Under the pieces are notes generated by a model. The model was not told the origin of the DNA and ran no database searches. It saw only the letters and a list, made by a program, of their open reading frames with translations. A stretch of DNA of 64,000 nt from Nilaparvata lugens (Eukaryota > Arthropoda > Insecta > Hemiptera > Delphacidae), in assembly GCF_014356525.2 (NCBI RefSeq), contig NC_052508.1, positions 39,032,613 to 39,096,612 of the forward strand, in the 5' to 3' direction. Of the stretch, positions 35,300 through 47,334 are shown piece by piece; within the stretch, counting starts at the first letter, position 1, and each line of letters opens with the position of its first letter. A program made the translations under genes and the position numbers.

Positions 35300-35645
35300 T
35301 TACAACTAGCTTACCCAGCGAACTTCGTACCGCCAATGTATCTCATGTTACACTTGACTTTATTTGGTGAATCATGAAATTCATCTGACAATCAACATGT
35401 TCATTTACATCTCAATACGGACTTCCTATGTGCTTAGTCATGCAGCATTCATTATTTCGAAAACATATGTCTGTAAAATGGATTAATAAATAATTATTAT
35501 TAGCCCACCTATTAAAATTTCTGTTCAGAAACCATCCCCAATATTCACACAGCATATTCCCAAAGTTTCATGCCGTTATGTCAAGTAGTTTTCAAGTCTA
35601 CAGGGAACAAACAAACATTCATTTTTTTATAAATATATTTCCATT
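35300..35645 (-). repeat. Dispersed insect repeat, possibly Helitron-like
   Basis: Contains CTAGCTTACCCAGCGAACTT at one end and GGGAACAAACAAACATTC at the other. The arrangement recalls abundant arthropod repeats with a CTAG-type end. Only one copy is present in the window, so family assignment is weak. Confidence 0.4.
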
Positions 35646-35844
35646 CAGCTCAAACAAAAGCCTCTCTAAATGAAGGTAGAATGATAAGAATTCAGTTCTG
35701 TTGTTTTAACATTTTTTCAAATCACTTTCAAAAAGTTCATGTAGTACCTACTATTGTGTTTGAGACACTTCTTGCGCTATCATAGTTTCATCACTATTCT
35801 GTTCCACAGTCCTATCTCTTGCAGTCGTTAACTATATCTATAAT

Positions 35845-36085
35845 AATTATATAAAGTAAAGAGCTGGCTTATGCACGTACGGGATAGGAAAATTATGTTT
35901 GACGAATCATCACGTCTGAACTACTGGACTAATTAACTTGAAATTTTGCTTATAGATTCTTAATTAACCAAGGATGGTTATAGGCCTATTCTCAATTCTT
36001 CAAAATTTCATTACGTCAAGTTTTCATTTTGTCAAGTTTTAAAATAGATCCTAGCGAAGCACGGGTTCTTGCTAGTAATTTATAT
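35845..36085 (+). repeat. Dispersed repeat with CTAGCGAAGCACGGG end
   Basis: Begins near CTATATCTATAATAATTATA, contains CTGAACTACTGGACTAATTA and ends ATCCTAGCGAAGCACGGGTT then CTTGCTAGT. The short terminal palindrome and CTAG fit a Helitron-type 3' end; no helicase is encoded. Confidence 0.5.
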
Positions 36086-36242
36086 AGCTGTCATTACAAC
36101 TCCTGGAGTATTGCTTATTTTATTTTTATCACAACTCTTTACTTTTATACAAGTATTTTACTACTCCTAACTTCGTTTACATTACATGTTAGATGCATCC
36201 CTTAGTACGATTACGAAGTGATTATGTATGTAATATAAAAAT

Positions 36243-36480
36243 TTAGCCGGCCAGATAGCCGAGTTGACTTGGTTTAACTCAATCTAACATAGACGTTGCA
36301 ACCTTCAGTCTGCTAGTGCTACCTGGTTGCCGATTCGGACCCCACCGAATTCCATCGAATAGGCATGGACTCATAAAGTCCATCGTCTTATAAATCACCC
36401 TCGCACTTCCCATTACCCACGCACAAACAAAAATATCATGTGGGCATCATCCGCAATAGAAAAATTGCAGGCATTATCTA
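36243..36480 (+). mobile_element. Possible tRNA-derived SINE
   Basis: An A-box-like TAGCCGAGTTGAC at 36256-36268 and a B-box-like GATTCGGACC at 36332-36341 are spaced as in an internal Pol III promoter with a long variable region. The downstream part runs to about 36480 without a gene. No tRNA cloverleaf could be assigned and no target duplication was found. Confidence 0.45.
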
Positions 36481-36859
36481 CTAAAACCTAGTGATACTGT
36501 TATAGTGTACTTGTAGTGATAAGAAAGCTACTACATTTCATAGGCATATATTTACATTTATTTATACATATGGCTTTGGTTCTTAACAACACTCATTCTT
36601 TTCGTGTAGGATGTACAGCATCATTATGTACATGTACACGTATATCGACATCACAAAGCTTCGCCCCTAGCGAAATAGAATTCCTTGGAAAGGAAGGGAA
36701 ATTTCATTTTGTTAAAATTGCTACCGCTACCACATGCATATAAAACATTCGAAAATGAAACTAGGTTGAGTCGGAGAATATTGTAAACGCGAATCTTCAA
36801 TAATTTGAAACTTGGTTGTAGGAAGAAAAAAGCAATACAGAAATAAGAATCTATTTGCT

Positions 36860-37390
36860 AGCGGTGTGGGTAAAGTTTACCTGGGCAGGACGGCAGGACT
36901 GGCGTCGCGGCAAGTATTTTCTTTAGGAGATACAGTTATTTGTTTTTACTGATATAGTTTTGTGTTTATCAGACAGGAACCCGACCACACTCTCCCCCTT
37001 CCCTGTAATCGTTGCAAAGCTGACTCCCTTCACTTCCATCCCTTATCCTGGACGGGCGCTTCATCTTTTGGCGGTGGTGGTGGGGGCAACTAAGCCCCCC
37101 CCCAAACTCTGTTGCTACGCTTGTTGGCTGTCTGTCTGTCAGAGTCAGTCGCGTCGCAATCGTCGGTGCGGTTGATTGTGTTCTGCGCTGCTCTGCTCTT
37201 ATCTTACGTCGTCTTCGCTAAGCCGGTCCGGCTCTCTTCAGCAACGCGATAAACTCGTGCTTCTTTCGTGAAAATAACTGCAACATTATTCAGTTGAAAA
37301 GTTAGTGATCTTAGGTCTTGACAACTGGACAAACATTACTGCGCTCACAGACTCAACTAACACACAACTTTTTGCGAGGAATGAAATAAA
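36860..37390 (+). promoter_or_regulatory. GC-richer CpG-containing stretch, possible promoter
   Basis: Stands out from its AT-rich surroundings: CAGGACTGGCGTCGCGGCAA near 36890, then CCC/GGG-rich sequence and CAGTCGCGTCGCAATCGTCG near 37143. No convincing coding frame lies within it (36960-37175 is open but unremarkable). It resembles the 5' UTR or first-exon region of a host gene transcribed rightward; no exon could be confirmed. Confidence 0.3.
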
Positions 37391-37399
37391 GGTTGGAGT

Positions 37400-38330
37400 C
37401 AAAATTATTATTTTACAGTATTCTCACCCTGACATTCATTTAGTTGTATAAACTGATGTACAAGTTGCTTTTTGTGTAATAAATAGATCAATCAATGTTT
37501 TTGCAAAATTGTCAGCCATACTTAAAAATAACCTACATACATTGGGAGTTCTGCACTGCCAAAAAATCTATCAATATAACAATGTTTCATATTGTATAAG
37601 GTGATAACAGTACCGTTCGTGATAGCCTAATTTGTTGAATGACCTGCCCCTCACCAACAACCTCAGTGATCGCCCAAAAATAAATTATCATGTCATTATA
37701 TCTTTGCATGTACAATGTATAGTACAGTTAAAGTGTATTGTGATAGTGAACTTTTTCATGTTTCAAACAAAATTTTCCGATAAAATTAAAGTTAAAGCAT
37801 TTTTAATAATCTGCTCCATAAACTTGAATTATAAAAAGCTTAATCGGCAAATATTGGTGATAGAATTCGACTTTAGCGGGTTTCTTAAAAACATTTATTA
37901 GCTAATAACTTATGAATTTATTTATTTCTCAGATGTTGTAATTTTTTTATTTCAGCAAATAAAACATATTCAAACAAAATTGATTCATTTTTCAGAATTA
38001 AACAGATCTGACAAACTCAATCTCCATCAATCTTTGCTAAATGTCACTTATGATGTTACTTGATAGAAGTTCACTACAAAAAGAAACTGGAAAAATTTTG
38101 GGCTATTTTCTAGATCAGGATACTAATTAAAAAAAAAAAAATATTCTCTCACAAGTAAGTAATCAGAATAAAAGCCTAAAATTAAACCAATAACAATATT
38201 ATTTCAAAAACTACCTAAGTTTAGTTTCTCTAATCAAACTGGTGAATGGTTCGATGCGGCTCATTGAAATTTACCAAAGTCAAATTACAAATTCGGTTAC
38301 GCATTACCAGAGATGAAATATTTCTAAATA
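37400..38330. other. Non-coding, nothing recognised
   Basis: AT-rich with short frames only, ending at the left border of the mariner-type element. Confidence 0.4.
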
Positions 38331-38332
38331 TA

Positions 38333-40802
38333 CAGGGTGATTCTAAATTATGGTAAAATAATTTAAAACGTGATAGTACAGGTAAAAATAAGAAAAAAAA
38401 TCTTAAAAGAATTTCACGAAAAATCGTGAAAGATTTCGCCCGGAATTCAGTTCCTCTGATGAAATACACCGATGCTGAATTGTTTGGGGACCAGTTTTTG
38501 AAAAACTTATGCTGGATTTATATGGAAAAATATCTGAAAAATTGAATAAAACTAGTCTGGAAGCTGTAGTGTGAGTAGTTTTCGAGAAAAAAGTTGAAAT
38601 ATGCAAAAAATCTAAGTAGAAAAACACAGACTTCTACGTTTGATGCCCAATAACTTTCTTTAATGACCAGTAAACTGATAATTTTTCGCAATAAAAATTG
38701 AAGAGAATTTAATTCTGAAAAGAATTATGTAAGCTGTATAAACTAAATTTTGATAAAATTTGAATAAAATGTATTCTTATGTAGTACATTACACCACAAA
38801 AATTTGCTGTTTTATGAGGAGAGAACTAGAAACTCATAAGTTGTAGCTGATTGCAAATAAAATATTTGGTTTTTTTAGTTTATTTTTATATGAAAGTAAC
38901 ATATCTAAATGACATCAAACTTATACCAAAAGACTAAAGATGATGTTCAAAGTGTCCTCCTTTGTTCTGAATGCATATGTTATGACGACTTCTCATCGAT
39001 TGTCGGACCCATTCAAATATTCCAGGAGTCTGCTTTATCATTTCTATTCCGTTCAAAATCCTTAATCGGAGTTCTTCAATGGTATCAATCGGAGTATTGT
39101 ATACTAAGGTTTTTAAGTGTCCCAAAGATAAAAATCCAAAGGATTTAAGTCTGGTGACTTAGCTGGCCATGGTATTGGCCCACCTCGGCCTATCCATTGA
39201 TTTGGAAAGCTGTGATTCAGGTGTTCACGAACAGCAACAATGAAGTGTGCTGGAGCTCCATCATGCATAAACCAAATGTTTTGGCGCAACTGAAGAGGTA
39301 CATCTACAAGTAAGATAAATAGCTCCTCTCTCAAAAAGTTTAAGTAGATTATGCCATTAAGCCTGGGAGGAAGCTCGAACAGAAATAGATGATCTCTTAT
39401 GATTCCTGCCCAAATGTTTACTGAAAACTGATGTTGTGGACGATTAGGATTGATGGCATGAGGATTCTCATCTGCCCAAATATGTTGGTTGTGGACGTTA
39501 ACGATAGCTGTTCTTGTAAAGTGTGCCTCGTCGGTAAATAAAACTGTTGTTGAAAAGTTTGGGTTAATAAGTTTTACTCAAAACCATTGGCAAATACCAG
39601 CACGGGGAATAAAGTCTCGTGGCAATAGAGTATGATTTTTCTGGAGGTGCTATGGATGTAATTGTTGCTCTTTTAGTATCCTCCAAATAATAGATTGATT
39701 GATATTAAACTGCACTGACAATTCTCTCGTGCTCTTCTCTGAATGTTCATAAATTTCATTAAGAACTTGTACTTCTAACTCAACAGTAATAGTAGATCGC
39801 ATAAATGTGCTCTTTGGATATCAAAGAACCTGTTTCAGACAGACGTTGATGAATAGTGGCAAAAAACCTTGAACTTGAACATACTCGGTTAGGAAAGTTC
39901 TCTTGATACAAAAGTCTTGCTTCAGTACTATTACAGTAGTGTCCCATTCCATACATTAAATGCATGACAACTAATTCGGAGTATGAATAATGTCTAAAAT
40001 TACCTGCCATTTTTTAAAAAGTTAACACTTAACACAAAAGCAAAGTGGAATGGTTACAAATAACTGGTTAATAGATTAAACAAAAACACAGTGCGGTTAC
40101 AGTAGGCCTAACTTACAGTTTGTTGTTTTGTTCAACAGTGAGCTAAAATATTTCTGAAAACAATTTTCAGCTGATAATTTCTTTTGAATATTTTCTTATT
40201 TTAAACTAAATGGATCAGCTGTTTTGGAACAACTGTTATTAAAATCCATGTTTTATTTGCAATCAGCTACAACCTATGAGTTATTAGTTCTCTCCTCATA
40301 AAACAGCAAATTTTTGTGGTGTAATGTACTACATAAGAATACATTTTATTCAACTTTTATTTAAATTTAGTTTACACAACTTACATAACTCTTTTCAGAA
40401 TTCAATTCTCTACAATTTTTATTGCGAAAAATTATCAGTTTACTGGTCATTAAAGAAAGTTATTGGACATCAAACGTAGAAGTCTGTGTTTTTCTACTTA
40501 GATCTTTTGCATATTTCAACTTTTTTCTCAAAATTACTCACACTACAGCTTCCAGACTAGTTTTATTCAATTTTTCAGATATTTTTCCATGAAAATCCAG
40601 CATAAGTTTTTTAAAAACTAGTCCCCAAACAATTCAGCATCGGTGTATTTCATCAGAGGAACTGAATTCCGGGCGAAATCTTTCACTCTGTACCGCTCGC
40701 TAATGAAGCGTTTATGAATATATGTTTATAAGAACTTTTTTTCTTATTTTTAGCTGTACTATCACGTATTAAACTATTCTACCATAATTATGAATCACTC
40801 TG
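38333..40802 (-). mobile_element. Tc1/mariner-superfamily element with very long TIRs
   Basis: Ends CAGGGTGATTCTAAATTATG and the complement of ATAATTATGAATCACTCTG, flanked by TA (38331-38332 and 40803-40804). Terminal inverted repeats run for about 530 bp (38333 to about 38867, and about 40239 to 40802). The right copy carries an extra block of about 50 bp near 40686-40735. One damaged transposase gene lies between them on the minus strand. Confidence 0.9.
38934..40010 (-). pseudogene. DUF4817-type Tc1/mariner-like transposase
   Basis: The N-terminal domain (MAGNFRHYSYSELVVMHLMY...FPNRV...RLSETGS) is the helix-turn-helix DUF4817 type found in arthropod transposons. The catalytic core follows: Asp in LFTDEAHF (codon 39530-39532), Asp in FMHDGAPAHF (39260-39262) and Asp in KSPDLNPLDF (39149-39151). 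36 residues separate the last two, unlike the 34 of classical mariners. Several frameshifts and stops (after KEHIYAIYYYC, in the LNPNF region and after FYLWD) disable the copy. Confidence 0.85.
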
Positions 40803-40809
40803 TATAAGT

Positions 40810-43080
40810 ATTCTTTCCTCTATGGCATTACTAAGCACAATTGAATCACTGTGTATTGGAAAGTTGATGTTTGCCAGCTCAAGATTTTAAATATTGTATG
40901 ATGATCGATATTAGTCCAGGCAATGAAAGCTCAAAAAAGGGTATAGAGGGAAAAGTTTGGAAGACAATTTTTGATCCCGCAGTTCTGTTTAGGGTAGTGA
41001 GGAGGTAAACATATCAAAAGTGCATATAACATATTTTTGTTATCTTTTATATATTTTGGTTCAGATTCAACTAGAATCATTATAATAAAAAACCTAGTTT
41101 ACGAACTCTCTCGTCAAAAGCTTTTCAAAATTTTCGGTTTGTATCCACCAAATTCAAAAGTTGTGCAATGCTTAAATAAATTATTGGTGTCTGGGATTGG
41201 TTGTATCACTTTAACGGAAAAGAGTTATATATATACTATACATTTATCCAATGGAGATATTTTCACTAAGCTAATAAAAGCGCATAAGAATCATTCCTCA
41301 AAAAAGAATCATTTTCATGGATTCTGAGAGAGTCATTTTAGAAGCATTACCCATAATAAACCCATTATCCAAAAACTCATAAACCCATTTAGAATCACGT
41401 TTTGTGCCCCGTGAATTTATCTTTTGCTCTACAAACAGCTCACATATCTGTCTTATTATGAAAACTTAATCGAGGCAATTAAATGTTCTTTAAAAAGGTA
41501 GAATGGAGATTATCAAAATAAATGTTATGAAGTTGATGGTTTTCTGAATATTGGGCCATATATCAATATTTTGCTTGAGGACTTCCAAAACTGGCATATG
41601 GGGAATATGTTAGTTGAGAAATGAATTTAAATCCTACTTCTCAGGAAAAACTGTTTAATGCAAAAAGTTGTGTTTGTGCAGAATTAATTGTTGAAGAGCT
41701 GAAGGCAGTTTTGTGTTTCGAAGTTTCTCTCAGACTCAGTTTCAGTAACACATTTGAACTCCAAGAATGCACACCTGAACTATTTTGGCAGAAACTTCAC
41801 TGTAATGTTGTTGAAATTATGAAATCTATTCAAGCTTGGAAGAAAAAAATGTAGAGCAATTGACAACACAATTTTTGTAGCCCTGAAAAAAATAAATATT
41901 GAATGACGTGACTGGCTCAGGACTCGTGTTGAAGTTTACAGGTCGCACCTCAATAATAGCCAATTAAGCAAACACATGATTGGTTGGATTTCATAACGAA
42001 TTGAAATTGAATCTCTATTTCAAATTGTATTTCTATCCACAAGAAATCGTTTCACAAACAATATCATCCATTAAGCCTACTTCATTACTAAATTGAATTG
42101 ATTTCATACATGAATACAATTAGTGTCGGGTGAATGAGAACTTTCAATTTCGATATTTGCTGCTTAACTGCAGAGATTAATTTTGGAGAAAATGTTTCAT
42201 TAACTAGAATTTTATCAGAACCTGACATTTTCATCGGAGTTAAAAATCATATCAGGTGAACATGAATAAAGTGTTAACTCCAATATAATCAATTTTACAT
42301 GTAATGAATTGAGAATTCAATTAACAAATTGTGTTCATTGCTCTCAGGAAAGAAATGTTCATTACCCTAAGCTATCGTATATTGTTATTGAACGATATTT
42401 TATATAAAAAGCCAAAAGTTGAATGGTTCAAACATCAAATGAAAATCATTTGCAATATCACAGCCAACAATAATGTGTACCCTGTATTATATATGTATTT
42501 TTATTCTCTGGCCTTTTTTTAGAATATAAAACAAAAATGTTCTCCCATCTTGATTTTGGGTTCCACACTAACGCTTGTATTTTTACAATATTATTATACA
42601 ATTTTTGAGAAAAAATATATTTTGTTGCACATTTTCAACAACAAATTGATTGAAACACTGCATTATTTCTAGAATTCTTATTTTCTCACCAAACTGTTCA
42701 TGGTAATTTGGATATTTACACTGCAGAAGAATATTAAAAAAGGTATTTAGGCCATTAGAACTTTCAATGAAAATGTTGTACCGGTATCAGAAGATTGAGA
42801 CACTCTGAATTTCAAGACTGAATCTGATAGGCTTGTTATCACGATTGTTTTGTAAGCTGACCACATACCATTATACTGACTGCAGACCTACTATTTGACT
42901 ATTTTACCTTGCGAATGAGACAGAAGGTGTTCCTTCGTTGATCAGTCAGGTATTGGAAATTATAGTTAATTTACCACGTAATTTAAAATGACGCATCTTT
43001 CAACAATGAGAAATTTGATTAGATAAAATATAATTAACTCAATGAATTGACAAAACATATTCAATATCAAGTCTTGAAGC
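40810..43080. other. Non-coding, two unassigned short frames
   Basis: 41037-41327 (96 codons) and 41621-41854 (77 codons) are open on the plus strand. The second, rich in Glu/Cys with LQECTPELFWQKLH, has a somewhat protein-like composition and could be a relic, but neither resembles a known family. No other signal. Confidence 0.3.
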
Positions 43081-43082
43081 CT

Positions 43083-43371
43083 TATAGCATAGAGAAACAT
43101 AGCATAAGTAGATATCCAATGGTATAGGGCGTTTATGTCGCAACTTTTACTTTTACCTATCTCAAACCGATTACTGTTGATTATTGTCGAATTTTACTGT
43201 TTTGTTTGGGTGAGAGTGTATGAACGGCACAATATGAGAGACTACCAGTGTCATACAGCTTCACGGGAAAGAATTACATGAACTAGCGGCTTGAGATAAC
43301 AGTAAAAGTTGCGACATAAACGCTCTATACCATGGGATATCTACTTATGCTATTGTTTCTCTATGCTTATA
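43083..43371. mobile_element. MITE with long terminal inverted repeats, 289 bp
   Basis: Left arm TATAGCATAGAGAAACATAG through GCGTTTATGTCGCAACTTTT; right arm the near-exact complement. Arms of about 70 bp with few mismatches enclose about 145 bp of unrelated sequence. No coding capacity, and the duplication is unclear. Confidence 0.85.
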
Positions 43372-43374
43372 GTG

Positions 43375-44465
43375 AGTCAAGTGATCTGAAAATCTGGAAG
43401 AGGAATCATAACTTGCTTCAAATACCAACCAAACATCACACAAGTTCGAACCCGTAAAATAAACTGTTATTATTTTTCCAAAGGCTCATCGAGTCTAGTA
43501 AAGCTCGAGTAAAGCTCGGCTTCTCTTACTGAAGCGCAAAATCTTTCCATTTTTCAAAGCATTTGAAGTAATAATTATTATTAACAGTCTCATCGGATTC
43601 AAATTATTGAAAGATATGTTTGAAGTTCTGTCTAGTTTATTCAGTCTTTTATGGTGAAAAAACGTTCTCACGTTGCCCTCACCAGTGGAGGGTTGTCATT
43701 AGTGTGCTGCTTATCGGCTGATATCATCTTGCCTGCGGCTCTGTTTTGTTTTACTTCTTATCCCCCAATTAATTCTCGAAAACCAACTACGTAAGCAACC
43801 CTCATAAAAATAATTGCTTGATAATTCACAAGTAACTTCCGTTATGTAATATCCATTCTAGAGTTCAACCAGCTTGGTGAACTCGAACCCTGTTCGGCGT
43901 TCAACTTCTCTAGAGATGAACACTCTGCCCGCTGCATTTATTGCTACTAAAAGACAAATCTAGAACAAGATTCCGATGAAATAATTATCTGTTGAGCTAC
44001 TCAATTTACTGTGCTCAATAAAATTTTATCATTGTTGTGCCATAAATACAAATTTTATGTTTGTGTGATGTTTCTATTAAAGTTTTTATTTTCGAATAAA
44101 ACAAAATTAATCTATTTCCATTTAAGTTTTAATGACTAGGCCTAAACTATATCTTTTGGTTCAAACTGGATGATTCACTGGTTAGAAATGTTACTTATTA
44201 TTTTGAAATTACTCTCCCATTGGAAAATTTGGATGTTTATAATAATTTATGGAAATTTAGTTTCGAATTTATCCACATTTGTTATAATATTGAATATCGT
44301 TTTCTATTTTAGAACACTGATATTATATTCCCTAAGAAATGCCTGGAAAATTTTGATGGAGCTCTAGTTAATAAGCACCTCTCCCAACCACTCAACCGTT
44401 TTCATCGACGCTTTTCTGATACATTGATATTCACATGATAGGAGAAATAACAATTATATAACTAT
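43375..44465. other. Non-coding, nothing recognised
   Basis: Slightly GC-richer near 43660-43930, otherwise AT-rich; no gene-like frame. Confidence 0.4.
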
Positions 44466-44466
44466 T

Positions 44467-44713
<247 letters not shown>

Positions 44714-44756
44714 CTGTGTACACGATATCTCATTTCCCAATTAACGGAATAACTTG

Positions 44757-45375
44757 AAATTTGGAACTAAAGGACCTTCCCCTATAAGGATCCGACACGA
44801 ACAATTTCGATCAAATTCAATTAAAGATGGCGGCTAAAATTGAGAAAATGTTGTCAAAAACAGGGTTTTTCGCGATTATCTCAAAAACGGCTCCAACGAT
44901 TTTGATCTAATTTATACTTAAAATAGTCATTGATAAGCTCTATCAACTGCCACAAGTCTCATATCTGTAAAAGTTCCAGGAGCTCCGCTCCATCTATGCA
45001 AAGTTTGATTTTAGATTCTCAAGTATCAGGCTTCAGATACAATTTAAACAAAGAATTCTAAGTGGAAAAGATTAAGCATGAAAATCTCTACAATTAATGA
45101 TCAGTAACGTTTTCACTTAAAATTGAAAATAAGTTCGAAATTCGAAAAAATGTTATTATTTCAATTGCAAACTGTTGGCAACTGTTGATTCTATTGAATC
45201 ATTCACTATGAAGAAATAGCAGACTTCGTGTGTCTCCAGTGTTATTGTCTTGTCACCAGCTGTCTTGGATCTCTGAATAGTGTACTGTTATGCGCGGGAA
45301 CACTAGCGTCAGGTGATAAATTTTCATAACGACAAGGAAAGTTGTGTGAGTGCGCCACACCAAATTTTTGGTATA
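44757..45375 (+). repeat. Partial relative of the 13140-15065 element
   Basis: Shares AAGATGGCGGCTAAAATTGA, ACGGCTCCAACGATTTT, AAGCTCTATCAACTG and, near 45340, AAGGAAAGTTGTGTG...CCACACCA with the TA-flanked element. Only one array unit is present here against four there. Confidence 0.7.
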
Positions 45376-46225
45376 TTGAAACAAGTGTTAGACTAACTGA
45401 TAATATTATTTTTTATTATGTTAGTTTGTCAAATGAATAAATTGATTGAAAAAATCTTTAATCTGATATTCTGTTATTTTATAATAATTGATTTAATTGT
45501 TTCAAACACTTGAATAGGCTATATAAAGGATAGAATCCGGTATTAGAATTGAATAATCTGTGAGAGGGGAGGCCATGGCCATCATGTTTTGAAAATGTTC
45601 AGTTTGCTACTAATAAACATAAGTAGTAGGCCTAGTTCAGAAAAATTAAATCTCACTGGAAAATGGTAGGAGTTACTTCCTCTATTCCACGCATGAATTT
45701 CTAGAATTGACTGAAATCTCAGTAATCACATTATAGGTTCACAAATATTATTTAATGGATTTAATATTCTGATATATTATTTGAAAATATGTATTCAAAT
45801 TATGAATGTTTTTTTTAAATGTATTTATTCTGATGTAGTCTGTTTAAAATAAAAAAAAATTCTGAGCTCTCCTTTGTGGCGGGGGGGGGGGGTCATGGCC
45901 CCTATTACCGACTCCCCTGGAGCCGCAACTGATTATAATAATGTTAAACGGAATTCCAAATTACGGGGTAGTTGATAGGAATTAATTTGGAATTTCATTT
46001 AACATTATTGAATAGATTTCACAGGAAAATCAATCAAGTAAGCTATACAAAGTAATGATGTAGGCCTGTTACATTACGGCGCATTAGCTAACCAGCCGCA
46101 ATCAGTACGGCGGGTTGCCTACTCTGGCGTCCTTGGGATAGCAACATTACTAAGTTGCTGATCAGGTGCAGGAAGATCTTTGCAAACACTGAACGATTAC
46201 TCGGAAGCCGATTATTATCTGCTTA
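45376..46225. other. Non-coding, poly-G and repeat remnants
   Basis: A G-run at 45880-45891 followed by TCATGGCCCC and CCCCTGGAGCCGCAACTG looks like a TE end, but no partner end was matched. No gene. Confidence 0.4.
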
Positions 46226-46227
46226 TA

Positions 46228-47330
46228 ACAATAGTAGTTCTGTGAACAGTAGACCTCACGCAGTATTCTCATCCACAAGTACCTGATTGAAACTATAGAC
46301 CTTATGGAAATACAGCAATAGAGTGGCTTCTTCACACATCTGTGTAATCACTTGTCAGCTGATTTATGATTAATAATTGACCGAGCGAAGTGAGGTCTAA
46401 GATTCAAGTCGACGGTTTCGCATTTCTCTTAATTTTTAAATGTTTGAATGCTTATACGTTTATATGTTGCGCATTTACGGCGAAACGCGGTAATAGATTT
46501 TCATGAAATTTGACGGGTATGTTCCTTTTTTAATTGTGCGTCGACGTATATACAAGGTTTTTGAAAATTTTGCATTTCAAGAATAATATAAAAGGAAAAA
46601 GGAGCCTCCTTCATACGCCAATATTAGAGTAAAAAACAGACTATAGAATATTATTCATCATAAATCAGCTGACAACTGATTACACAGATGTTTGGAGAAG
46701 CCAGTCTATTGCTGTATTTCCATTAGGTCTATAGGTTCAATCAGGTACTTGCAAAGACCTGATATAGAGATATAGACCCACAATGCCTATGCCTCCCCAA
46801 TGACAGCTCTTACTTGAAATTGAAGGCCGCCATTGGGGTATTTTAGCACGAGATATTATATCTATATATTTGTAATATTATAGATTACAAAGGCATTGGT
46901 ATGTAATAATCTTATAGGTTGCCCCCTCAATGGCCGATTTCAATTCCATGTACGACACTAGCGCTGCATGTGAGTCTTTGCATCTTTAAGGTATATGGGT
47001 ACTTGTGGATGAGAATACTGCGTGAGGTCTACTGTTCACAGAACTACTAGTTCTATAGTCTGATTTTTACTCTTATATTGGCGTATGAAGGTGGCTCCTT
47101 TTTCCTTTTATATTATTCTTGAAATGCAAAATTTCCAAAAACCTTGTATATACGTACACGCGCAATTAAAAAAGGAACATACCCGTCAAATTTCATGAAA
47201 ATCTATTACCGCGTTTCACCGTAAATGCGCAACATATAAAAATATGAACATTCAAACATTCAAACATTTAACCATTAAGAGAAATGCAAAACCGTCGACT
47301 TGAATCTTAGACCTCACTTCGCTCGGTCAA
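46228..47330. mobile_element. Nested inverted-repeat elements
   Basis: The outer pair, 46378-46640 and 47060-47330, are inverted copies starting TTGACCGAGCGAAGTGAGGT, with ACGGCGAAACGCGGTAATAG inside. The flanking segment 46228-46376 recurs inverted in two pieces, 46655-46752 and 46988-47046, which split around an R2 MITE at about 46765-46987. So the inner arm of an inverted duplication was later hit by R2. No transposase frame is present. Confidence 0.8.
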
Positions 47331-47334
47331 ATAG

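Noticed and set aside
41037..41854. Two 77-96 codon frames as a host gene
   Set aside because: No splice sites, domains or mutual relation could be supported; kept only as unassigned frames.
45560..45935. A hAT-like element around the poly-G run
   Set aside because: No matching inverted ends or 8-bp duplication were found.
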